Below, one piece after another: positions 50,929 through 58,522 of a DNA stretch of 64,000 bases (position 1 is the first letter of the stretch; each line of letters begins with the position of its first letter). This DNA comes from Nocardia caishijiensis NBRC 108228 (lineage in GTDB: Bacteria > Actinomycetota > Actinomycetes > Mycobacteriales > Mycobacteriaceae): NCBI RefSeq assembly GCF_001612825.1, contig NZ_BDBE01000038.1, positions 124,001-188,000 of the forward strand. Reading direction: 5' to 3'. The position numbers and the translations under genes are program-made. A model generated the notes under the pieces. It was not told the DNA's origin, did no database searches, and saw only the letters and a list, made by a program, of their open reading frames with translations.

Positions 50929-52029
50929 TTACTTGGTGTTGGTGTCGACGAACGGCGGCTTGACGACCTCGCAGCGCAGGCGGCGCCCCCGCACGTCGAC
51001 CTCGACCTCGTCGCCGGGCGCGAGTTTCGCGTCGGTGTCGAGCAGGGCGAGCGCGATGCCGACCTTCAATGAGGGCGAGAACGTCCCCGAGGTGGTCTCA
51101 CCGACCGGTGCGCCGTCGCGCAGCACGCTCTGGCCCTGTCGCAGCACGCCACGGTCGAGCGCTTTGAGACCGAGCAGGGTGCGACGCGGTCCGTCGGCCT
51201 TCTCCTTCGCCAGCGCCTCCTTGCCCCAGAACTGCGGCTTCTGCCAGCCGACGGCCCAGCCGGTGCGGGCCTGGTTGGGGGTGATGCCGAGGGACAGTTC
51301 GTGGCCGTGCAGGGGGTAGCCCATCTCGGTGCGCAGCGTGTCGCGGGCGCCGAGCCCGGCGGGCTGACCGCCCGCGGCGCGCACCTGGTCGACCAGCGCG
51401 CGGAACACCGGTTCGGCGTCGTCCCACGTCGGCAGCAGCTCGTAGCCGTGTTCGCCGGTGTAGCCGGTGCGGCACACCCGCACGGGCCGACCATCCCATT
51501 CGGCGTCGGCGTAGGCCATGTACTCCATGTCGGTGGGCAGGCCCAGCGCGGCGAGCACCTCGGTGGATTTGGGCCCCTGCACCGCGAACACCGCGTAGTC
51601 CCGGTGCTCGTCGGTCACCGTCACGCCCTCGGGTGCGCTCTTGCGCAGTTCGGCGACGACCGCCGCGGTGTTCGCGGCGTTCGGGACGAGGAACACCTCG
51701 TCGTCGCTCACGTAGTAGGCGATCAGGTCGTCGATCACGCCGCCGTCCTCGGCGCAGCACAGCGTGTACTGGGCCTTGCCCGGGCGGATGCGACCGAGAT
51801 CGTTGGTCAGCGCCGAATTCACGAATCGCGCGGCGCCCGGCCCCGCCACCGTCGCCTTGCCCAGGTGACTCACATCGAACAGGCCGACCGCCGTCCGCAC
51901 CGCGGTGTGCTCGCCGACGGTGCCCGCGTACTGCACCGGCATCTCCCAGCCGCCGAACGGGGCGAAGGTCGCCCCCAGTTCGACATGAACGGCATGGATG
52001 GGACCTTCGAGCAGGACGTTGTCGGTCAT
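50929..52029 (-). CDS. gcvT: Glycine cleavage system T protein (aminomethyltransferase)
   Basis: A 366-residue tetrahydrofolate-dependent enzyme that moves the aminomethyl group from H protein to folate, giving methylene-THF and ammonia. GLFDVSHLGKATVAG near residue 49, the folate-binding Asp region SALTNDLGRIRPGKAQYTL, FAVQGPKSTEVLAALG and RTGYTGEHGYEL are all visible. The start is ATG 52029. No glycine-riboswitch core was found upstream. The other glycine-cleavage genes are not in the window. Confidence 0.95.
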   Translation of the reverse strand: MTDNVLLEGPIHAVHVELGATFAPFGGWEMPVQYAGTVGEHTAVRTAVGLFDVSHLGKATVAGPGAARFVNSALTNDLGRIRPGKAQYTLCCAEDGGVIDDLIAYYVSDDEVFLVPNAANTAAVVAELRKSAPEGVTVTDEHRDYAVFAVQGPKSTEVLAALGLPTDMEYMAYADAEWDGRPVRVCRTGYTGEHGYELLPTWDDAEPVFRALVDQVRAAGGQPAGLGARDTLRTEMGYPLHGHELSLGITPNQARTGWAVGWQKPQFWGKEALAKEKADGPRRTLLGLKALDRGVLRQGQSVLRDGAPVGETTSGTFSPSLKVGIALALLDTDAKLAPGDEVEVDVRGRRLRCEVVKPPFVDTNTK

Positions 52030-52129
52030 GGGGCGAGCTTATCCGGCGGACCCGACATCGCGGCGTGCCCCTGCATTTGGGGGCTCTCACCAGGCATCTC
52101 GGCACACCGGAGCATGCGAGGATCACGCC

Positions 52130-52309
52130 ATGAATCTCCGTAGACCCGTCTCCGTCCTGATGTTCGCCAGCGCGGCGGTGCTGCTGACCCAGCCGGTCGC
52201 GCACGCCGAGACCGGCAGCAGCCAGATCAATGTGGGCTGCATCCTGCAGTCGCTGTCCGGCGAGAGTCCGACCGCCGACTGCGACCCCGTCCAGATCCCG
52301 GTCCCCTGA
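52130..52309 (+). CDS. Small secreted protein, 59 aa
   Basis: A 59-residue exported peptide. A signal peptide (VSVLMFASAAVLLTQPVAHA) is followed by a mature part of about 33 residues with two Cys (VGCILQ and ADCDP), likely to form one disulfide. The start is ATG 52130, divergent from gcvT. It has no recognisable family. Size and signal peptide make it a credible small extracellular factor, though its existence as a gene rests on sequence only. Confidence 0.6.
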   Translation: MNLRRPVSVLMFASAAVLLTQPVAHAETGSSQINVGCILQSLSGESPTADCDPVQIPVP

Positions 52310-52403
52310 TCGACAACCGTCGTGACCCGGCTTCGAGGGGTGCGCGGGTCGCGACGGTCGCGAGCGAAAGATGAAGACGGGCAACGGCGGTAGTGTTCTC
52401 GGT

Positions 52404-53954
52404 GTGAGTGATCTGCCCCGCGCCCGGTTCGGTCATGTCGCCCGGATGGACGAGACCATGAGCCGGGCAGTGTCCCGCATTCCCGAAACCGCCATCGATC
52501 GCGGCATGCTGCGGCTGACCCGCTCGGCGAACACCGGCGGCCTGTGGCTGGCGACGGCGGCGGTGCTCGCGGCCACACCCGGCCCGCCGCGCCGGGCCGC
52601 GCTGCGCGGGGTGATCGCGCTGGCGGGCACGAGCATCGCGGTGAATCTGGTGCTCAAGACGCTGATCCCCCGGCGTCGGCCACCGGCCGAGTTGATGCCG
52701 CACGGTCGTCGGCTCGTCGACGCGCCGGTGTCGTCGTCGTTCCCGTCCGGGCACAGCGCCAATGCCGCCGCGTTCGCCACCGCCGTCGCGCTCGAGAGCC
52801 CGCGCACCGCGCTCGCCGTGGCGCCGGTCGCGGCGGCGGTCGCCTATTCACGCGTCCACACCGGCGCGCACTGGCCCTCCGACGTGCTGGTCGGCGCGAG
52901 CGTCGGTACCGCCGTCGCGCTCACCACCCGCCGCTGGTGGCCGATCCGCGAATCCGACGAGGCCGAGGCGCACGCCGTGCAGGACGCACCGATCCTGGCC
53001 GACGGCAAAGGCCTCGCGCTGCTGATCAACCCGCGCTCCGGTGACTCCACCTACGACCCGACCGCCGATATCGCCGAGGCGCTGCCCGCCGCGAAACTGC
53101 TGCACACCGTGCCAGGTCGCGACGCCGCCGAGGTATTGCAGGAGGCGATCGACCCGTCCGTGCTCGCGGTCGGCGCCGCCGGGGGCGACGGCACCATCGC
53201 CGCGGCCGCCGCGGTCGCGATCCGCAACGATCTGCCGCTGGTCGTCGTGCCCGCGGGCACTCTCAACCACTTCGCGCGCGACCTCGGCGTCTACGACCTG
53301 CGCGAGGTGGCCGACGCCACCGGGACCGGTGAAGCGGTCGAAGTCGACATCGCCGCGGTCGAATTCGACACCCCCGACGGTCCGCACACCCATCACCTCA
53401 TCAACACCGCCAGCGTCGGCGCCTACCCGGAACTGGTGCGGTTGCGGGAGAAATGGGAGGACCGCTGGGGCAAGTGGCCCGCCTTCGCCGCCGCTCTCGT
53501 GGTCACCCTGCGCCGGGCCGAACCGATCCACATCCGTATCGACGACCGCTGGCACGACATGTGGTTCCTGTTCATCGGCAACGGCCCCTATCACCCGCAC
53601 GGCGCGGTGCCCGCTTTCCGTTCCCGCCTCGACGAGGGCCTGCTCGACGTGCGTTGGCTGCGTGCCGACGTCCGGTTCTCCCGGACCCGCGCGGTGATCG
53701 CGTTGATGCTCGCCGCGATCGGGCACAGCCGGGTGTACGGCGAACGCCAGACCCACGAACTCACCATCACCTCGCGGGCCCCGATCGCGGTGGCCGCCGA
53801 CGGTGAAGTTGTCGGCACGGCGAGCACCCTGCGGTTCTCGGTGGCCGGTCGGGTGACGGTGTACCGCCGCGACGAGGAGAACCCACGCTGGGAGAACCGC
53901 GCCCGCCCGCACCACCGTCGACCACTGGCCTGGCTCACCGATCGACGCCGCTGA
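52404..53954 (+). CDS. PAP2-type phosphatase fused to diacylglycerol/lipid kinase
   Basis: A 516-residue fusion. The N-terminal part is a PAP2 phosphatase: KTLIPRRRPP, SFPSGHSANAAAFATAVAL and YSRVHTGAHWPSDVLVG supply the KxxxxxxRP, PSGH and SRxxxxxHxxxD motifs. The C-terminal half is a diacylglycerol-kinase catalytic domain: LLINPRSGDS, VGAAGGDGTIAAAAAVA and AGTLNHFARDLG. The two activities suggest turnover of lipid phosphates in opposite directions. The GTG at 52404 is chosen; an ATG at 52371 is possible. Confidence 0.9.
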   Translation: MSDLPRARFGHVARMDETMSRAVSRIPETAIDRGMLRLTRSANTGGLWLATAAVLAATPGPPRRAALRGVIALAGTSIAVNLVLKTLIPRRRPPAELMPHGRRLVDAPVSSSFPSGHSANAAAFATAVALESPRTALAVAPVAAAVAYSRVHTGAHWPSDVLVGASVGTAVALTTRRWWPIRESDEAEAHAVQDAPILADGKGLALLINPRSGDSTYDPTADIAEALPAAKLLHTVPGRDAAEVLQEAIDPSVLAVGAAGGDGTIAAAAAVAIRNDLPLVVVPAGTLNHFARDLGVYDLREVADATGTGEAVEVDIAAVEFDTPDGPHTHHLINTASVGAYPELVRLREKWEDRWGKWPAFAAALVVTLRRAEPIHIRIDDRWHDMWFLFIGNGPYHPHGAVPAFRSRLDEGLLDVRWLRADVRFSRTRAVIALMLAAIGHSRVYGERQTHELTITSRAPIAVAADGEVVGTASTLRFSVAGRVTVYRRDEENPRWENRARPHHRRPLAWLTDRRR

Positions 53955-54043
53955 ACCGGGTTTCTCACGAACCCGTCTCACCTCGATCACCATCGCCCAC
54001 AACAGCCTTGCGCCACCGCGTCGGGTTGTGCACATGATGGGTC

Positions 54044-54685
54044 ATGAGCCTTCCGGACGGTGGACGTCCGATCACCGAGTTCGAAGCCACCCGCCGCTGG
54101 GATCCCTGGACGCCGAGCGTGGTCGCCGCTCGTCTCGGTGCCTGCGCGGCACCGTGGGCGGTGGCGGGTGGGTGGGCCCTCGACCTGTTCGCCGGAACCA
54201 TCTCCCGCGCCCACGCCGACATCGAGATCGCCGTTCCCCGTGCGGCTTTCCCGACGATCGCGGCCGCCTTCCCCGAGTACGAGTGGGATGTCGTGGGCGA
54301 CGGCGCGCTGTGGTCGCTTGCCGCCGCCGAACACGCGGACCTGCACCAAACCTGGTTGCGTGATCCGTTCACCGGCGCCTACCACCTCGACGTGTTCCGC
54401 GAACCACACGACGGTGACACCTGGATCTGCCGCCGAGACCCCACCATCACGCTCCCCTACCGCGACCTGATCCGCACCACCCCCACCGGCATTCCCTATC
54501 TGATCCCCGAAGCGGTCCTGCTGTTCAAGGCGAAAGCCGACCGCCCCAAGGATTCCGCCGACTTCCACCACGTACTGCCACTGCTCACCCCGGAACGTTC
54601 GACCCGGCTGCACGACTGGCTGACCCGAGTCCACCCCGGCCACCGCTGGCTCGCCGAACTACCGGCCCCTTCGACTACGCAGTGA
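54044..54685 (+). CDS. Nucleotidyltransferase-superfamily protein (antibiotic adenylyltransferase-like)
   Basis: A 213-residue protein. AVAGGWALDLFAGTISRAHADIEIAVPR near residue 36 has the GGxALD and HxDIEI pattern found in lincosamide and aminoglycoside adenylyltransferases, and a later LLFKAKADRPKDSADF also fits that group. The two acidic metal ligands (ADIEI) and a third, HLDVF, are present. It may adenylylate an antibiotic or another small molecule; resistance cannot be claimed from sequence. It converges with the next gene, overlapping it by 11 bases. Confidence 0.75.
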   Translation: MSLPDGGRPITEFEATRRWDPWTPSVVAARLGACAAPWAVAGGWALDLFAGTISRAHADIEIAVPRAAFPTIAAAFPEYEWDVVGDGALWSLAAAEHADLHQTWLRDPFTGAYHLDVFREPHDGDTWICRRDPTITLPYRDLIRTTPTGIPYLIPEAVLLFKAKADRPKDSADFHHVLPLLTPERSTRLHDWLTRVHPGHRWLAELPAPSTTQ

Positions 54686-55706
54686 CGCACCACCCCTGCC
54701 GATAATCGGCCCAATCCTGGGGCGTGGCAGCGAAATCCACGTACAACGCCACCCCGAAGTTCGCGCGACCCACATCGGTGCGCGTCTGCCCTAATCGGAT
54801 CCCACGCACCGCCGCCGCCACGGTCTCCGCCGCCCCGTGATGGCCGGGATCATCGGCCCAGAACGCCGGTGCGCCCATCAGCAGATCGACCGCCGCGGGC
54901 GTCACCTCCAGCGCCAGCTCCGTCTGCTGCGCGACGTAGCCGCTGTAGAGCGCGCGCGTCGGCATCGCGGTGTCGTAGGACATCACCGCCACCTGATCGA
55001 CCCGCCGCGCCACCTCCGCGAAATACGCCTGGCTCCACCACTTCCCGTGATCGGCCACCGCGATCCCCACCGAGTGCAATCCGGGAAGCGGATCGATCAC
55101 CGGCGCCGACACCGACAAGGTCACCTCGGCGGCCGCGGTCATCACGCGGGTCTGCTCGAGCAGGGCCAGGTATCCCGGCGACCCCGATCGGATGGGTTCC
55201 AGGTCGTAGTGCACACCGTCGAACCCGTAGTCGAGCACCCGCCGCGCCGACGCGACCACCCGCTCCCGCGACGCCGCCGATTCCACGTCGAGACCGTCGA
55301 ATTCGGGCTGGACGATGTCGCCGAGCCAGGACTGCACCCGGATACCGGGCAACTTCGTGTGCACCGCGTCGACGAACCAGCGGGCCCTGGGTGCCAGATC
55401 GTCGCGCAACGACCCGTCGTGCTCCAGCGGACCCGTGTGGACGTACAGATCACGAATGCCGGTGCCCGCCAGCAACTTCGCGAGCCCGTCGATATCGGCG
55501 TCGGTGCGGCGCCCGTCGACCCAGGCGTGGCCGAGCCAGAACGCGTCCTTACCCCGGCTGCGCGCCTGCTCGGATTGCTCGCCGACGTTGTACACCAGCA
55601 GCGCGGTGAGTATGCCCGCGACCGGCACCGATACCACCGCCACCAGCGCGAGCACGACGACGACGCCACGCATCCACCACGACCACGCACGCCACTTCCC
55701 CCGCAT
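54675..55706 (-). CDS. Membrane-anchored GH18-like TIM-barrel protein
   Basis: A 343-residue protein with an N-terminal membrane anchor (VVVVLALVAVVSVPVAGILTALLVY) and an external domain that reads as a TIM-barrel: HAWVDGRRTDAD, KLPGIRVQSWLGDIV, the catalytic-type motif DYGFDGVHYDLEPI and VAVMSYDTAMPTRALYSGY. The motif resembles the GH18 chitinase DGxDxDxE with His in place of one Asp; the final Glu is kept. It could act on a wall glycan. No start other than ATG 55706 was considered. Confidence 0.7.
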   Translation of the reverse strand: MRGKWRAWSWWMRGVVVVLALVAVVSVPVAGILTALLVYNVGEQSEQARSRGKDAFWLGHAWVDGRRTDADIDGLAKLLAGTGIRDLYVHTGPLEHDGSLRDDLAPRARWFVDAVHTKLPGIRVQSWLGDIVQPEFDGLDVESAASRERVVASARRVLDYGFDGVHYDLEPIRSGSPGYLALLEQTRVMTAAAEVTLSVSAPVIDPLPGLHSVGIAVADHGKWWSQAYFAEVARRVDQVAVMSYDTAMPTRALYSGYVAQQTELALEVTPAAVDLLMGAPAFWADDPGHHGAAETVAAAVRGIRLGQTRTDVGRANFGVALYVDFAATPQDWADYRQGWCVTA

Positions 55707-55827
55707 TGTCCCTCCCCCCCCATCGACGACGCCCCGATACTACCGGCCGGTACCGACAGGGAAAATTCCGGCAAATCGCCCACGCGTGAAACACTGTGCG
55801 CCGCTGCACAACTGAACGGAGCACCAC

Positions 55828-56079
55828 ATGAAATTCGCCGTCACTCTCGGGTCCGCCGCCGTCGCGGCCTTCGCCTTCGCGATCGCGACCCCGGCCGTGG
55901 CCAGCGCCCAGCAGTCCTCGGACTGCCACGGCTCGTACTCTCCCTGCCTACCCATCGTCAGCGACGTCGACTGCGAGGGTGGCAGCGGCAACGGACCCGT
56001 CTACACCGGCAAGGTGAAGGTCATCGGCCCCGACGATTACGGCCTCGACCGCGACGGCGACGGATACGGCTGCGAGTAG
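55828..56079 (+). CDS. Small secreted excalibur-domain protein
   Basis: An 83-residue exported protein. A signal peptide (about residues 1-27, ending ASA) is followed by a short Cys-containing part (DCHGSYSPC, DVDCEGG) and a C-terminal excalibur motif DYGLDRDGDGYGCE that binds calcium. The domain is often found at the end of secreted nucleases, but no nuclease part is present here. It has an ATG start with a strong upstream purine run. A terminator follows. Confidence 0.85.
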   Translation: MKFAVTLGSAAVAAFAFAIATPAVASAQQSSDCHGSYSPCLPIVSDVDCEGGSGNGPVYTGKVKVIGPDDYGLDRDGDGYGCE

Positions 56080-56086
56080 ACAGCAC

Positions 56087-56122
56087 GAGGGGCGTGCGAT
56101 GACGGATCATCGCACGCCCCTC
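56087..56122. terminator. Strong bidirectional hairpin terminator
   Basis: A perfect 16-bp stem (56087-56102 with 56107-56122; GAGGGGCGTGCGATGA) with a CGGA loop lies between the excalibur gene and the convergent membrane-protein gene. Confidence 0.8.
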
Positions 56123-56129
56123 GGCGTAA

Positions 56130-57167
56130 TCAGCGGTTTTCGGGCCTGCCCCAACCCTCGTCGCCGGGCTTACCGAGATCGGGCCCCGAGCCTGGGCCGC
56201 CGTAACCCTGGTCACCGGAACCGGGCCCGCCGTAGCCGGGCTGTTGCCCCCCGAACCCGGGCTGACCATAACCGGGACCACCGGGTTGCTGACCACCGTA
56301 GCCGGGCTCCTGACCACCGAACCCGGGCTGACCGTAACCGGGACCGCCGGGCTGCTGTCCACCGAAGCCGGGCTCACCGTAGCCGCCCGTACCCGGAGCG
56401 CCGTATCCCGGCTGCTCACCGAATCCACCGGCGGAACCGCCGTACGGCGGATAACCCGGATCGGCGACGCGCTGACCACCGGCCACCGGCCCACCGGTGA
56501 TCACCCGGTAGGCATAGGCCGTCGCCAACACCGACAACGGAATCGTCACCAACAGACCGAGACCGCACAGCAGCGCGCCGACGATATTGATGCCGAACAG
56601 CGCGAGCGCCAACAGCAGTAGCGGCCCGGCATTGGCCGAGATCGCCGAGAAACTCGACTTGATCGCGGTGATCGCGTCCTGATTCCGGTCGAGCACGAAG
56701 TACAGCGTGAACCAGGTGAAGAACGCGACCACGATGCCGGGCAGGATGCAGAGCACGAAACCGATACCGGTGGCGATACCGACCAGCAGCGAGGCCACGA
56801 TCACCGCACCGACATTGGTGAACTTGAAGAAATCACCGAATCCCGGTTTGCGCCCGTCGGTTTCGTGCAATGCGCCGCGCACCATCGCCGCGGAGATCAG
56901 ATAACCGACGACGGTGCTCACCACACTGCCGATGAACTGCCAGATACCGAATCCGACGCTGAAGTTGCCGTTGTAATCGGTATCGGTGGAATTGCCGAGC
57001 CCGAAGAGGAACGTGAGCGCCGCCTGGATCACCGCGAAGATCAGGACGATACCGATCCAGACGACGACATTGTTCTTGTATTTCTCCCAGGCGTACCCGA
57101 GTGCGGCGCCTACGCTGAGATCCGGTCTCGCCGGAGGATATCCGGGTTGTTGCTGTCCATACGTCAT
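56130..57167 (-). CDS. Multi-pass membrane protein with Gly-rich repeat C-terminus
   Basis: A 345-residue protein. The N-terminus has a short GQQQPGYP repeat and a hydrophilic stretch; then come several membrane segments (VVWIGIVLIFAVIQAALTF, FIGSVVSTVVGYLISAAM, IGFVLCILPGIVVAFFTW, LLLLALALFGINIVGALL and LLVTIPLSVLATAYAYRV). The last 110 residues are low-complexity GYGQPGFGG, GYGGQQPGG and GPGSG repeats, resembling other Nocardia-type glycine-rich cytoplasmic tails. No enzyme motif is visible. It has an ATG start. Confidence 0.82.
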   Translation of the reverse strand: MTYGQQQPGYPPARPDLSVGAALGYAWEKYKNNVVVWIGIVLIFAVIQAALTFLFGLGNSTDTDYNGNFSVGFGIWQFIGSVVSTVVGYLISAAMVRGALHETDGRKPGFGDFFKFTNVGAVIVASLLVGIATGIGFVLCILPGIVVAFFTWFTLYFVLDRNQDAITAIKSSFSAISANAGPLLLLALALFGINIVGALLCGLGLLVTIPLSVLATAYAYRVITGGPVAGGQRVADPGYPPYGGSAGGFGEQPGYGAPGTGGYGEPGFGGQQPGGPGYGQPGFGGQEPGYGGQQPGGPGYGQPGFGGQQPGYGGPGSGDQGYGGPGSGPDLGKPGDEGWGRPENR

Positions 57168-57285
57168 CCGAACCGCATCTCCTCATCGTCCGCGGCGACC
57201 ACGGTCGCCGTCATGAGTCATTCCGATCCGGCGTCATCGCGCTCACGCCGACATCGCCGATCATGGCATATGCGGGCGTCGGTTA

Positions 57286-57798
57286 TCAGCTCACATTCTC
57301 GCGTTTGGGCAACTTCCATCCCGGGCGCGGGAAATGGCAGGTGTATCCGTCGGGATAACGCTCCAGATAATCCTGGTGTTCGGGCTCGGCCTCCCAGAAC
57401 TCACCGGCCGGAGTGACCTCGGTGACCACCTTGCCTGGCCACAGCCCCGACGCGTCCACATCGGCGATGGTGTCCAGCGCGACGCGCCGCTGATCGTCGT
57501 CGAGATAGAAGATGGCCGACCGATAACTCGCGCCGATGTCGTTGCCCTGGCGGTCCTTGGTGGTCGGGTCGTGGATCTGGAACAGGAATTCGAGCAGCGC
57601 CCGGTAATCGGTCTGCTCGGGGTCGTAGACGATCTCCACGGCTTCCGCGTGACCGGGGTGGTTCCGGTAGGTCGGGTGCTCGTTCTCGCCCCCGGTGTAG
57701 CCGACACGAGTCGACAGAACCCCCGGTCGACGGCGGATGAGGTCCTGCATGCCCCAGAAGCAGCCACCAGCCAGAATCGCCGTGCGGGTCTCGCTCAC
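57286..57798 (-). CDS. msrA: Peptide-methionine (S)-S-oxide reductase
   Basis: A 170-residue repair enzyme that reduces methionine S-sulfoxide in proteins. The catalytic motif GGCFWGMQ is at about residues 11-18, with GYTGGENEHPTYRNHPGHAEAVEIVY and FFQIHDPTTKDRQGND-type sequence (QIHDPTTKDRQGND) following. The GTG at 57798 has GAGGAGGAT upstream and gives a normal N-terminus. The C-terminus lacks resolving Cys residues seen in some MsrA proteins, so recycling probably needs another thiol partner. Confidence 0.95.
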   Translation of the reverse strand: MSETRTAILAGGCFWGMQDLIRRRPGVLSTRVGYTGGENEHPTYRNHPGHAEAVEIVYDPEQTDYRALLEFLFQIHDPTTKDRQGNDIGASYRSAIFYLDDDQRRVALDTIADVDASGLWPGKVVTEVTPAGEFWEAEPEHQDYLERYPDGYTCHFPRPGWKLPKRENVS

Positions 57799-57960
57799 AG
57801 ATCCTCCTCGATGAGAGTTGGTGGTCGCACGAACATCGCACAACCGTAGCGAGTGCAACGCCGAATTCATCTCCGGAATTCCACTCGCTACAGTCTCGGC
57901 CCGAGAGTTCACGCAACACCAACCCCAGTGTTAGCCACAGTCGAGGAGGAATACGGCGCG

Positions 57961-58416
57961 ATGCCACGGTTCGGGGTTCCACAGTGTTCGGCGATCGCAG
58001 TGATCGCGACAGCTCTTCTCACGAGTACGGCGGGCGGTGCGGCCGCGCATCCCGGAGCGCACGACGACACCGTCGGTCAGACCACCACCAGCTGCGAACA
58101 GGGCGGTGAAACGCTCTATCACGACCGCTACACCCGCGCGGCGGTCGGCCAGATCGACGCCCTGCTGGTCGAGGCGGACACGCAGGCACCGGTCGCGGGC
58201 GGCAAGGTGATGTTGGTCGGCGTCGATGCCTGCGGTGATGCGATCCATCGTCATCTCGTCACCGGCACGTCCGGCCAGGCCAGTTTCCGTGGTCTGCAGC
58301 CCGGGCGCTATCAGCTCACCGCCTACACCCGCGGTTCCGACGCGCAGCCGATCACGTCCACCGAGGTCGCTCTCGACACCCCGAGCACCAAGACGGTCCG
58401 CTTCGTCGCGGGCTGA
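57961..58416 (+). CDS. Secreted beta-sandwich (carboxypeptidase regulatory/Cna-B-like) protein
   Basis: A 151-residue exported protein with a signal peptide (ending GGAAAHPG) and a domain with DALLVEADTQAPVAGGKVMLVGVDACGD, GTSGQASFRGLQPGRYQLTAY and a final VRFVAG strand, the pattern of a carboxypeptidase-regulatory or transthyretin-like domain. Two Cys may form a disulfide. The ATG at 57961 has GAGGAGG ahead of it. It precedes the GMC oxidoreductase in the same direction. Confidence 0.75.
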   Translation: MPRFGVPQCSAIAVIATALLTSTAGGAAAHPGAHDDTVGQTTTSCEQGGETLYHDRYTRAAVGQIDALLVEADTQAPVAGGKVMLVGVDACGDAIHRHLVTGTSGQASFRGLQPGRYQLTAYTRGSDAQPITSTEVALDTPSTKTVRFVAG

Positions 58417-58522
58417 CGGGCCGGGCCGGGCGATCGCGTCCGGCCCGAAACCCGTTGACAGCCAGCGCGTCCAAGCGGCCCGTGATAGACATCACCCGAA
58501 GTGGAAAAGGGGTGGTCTCCGC

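Noticed and set aside
52030..52129. Glycine riboswitch upstream of gcvT
   Set aside because: The expected purine-rich core helices are not visible on the minus strand.
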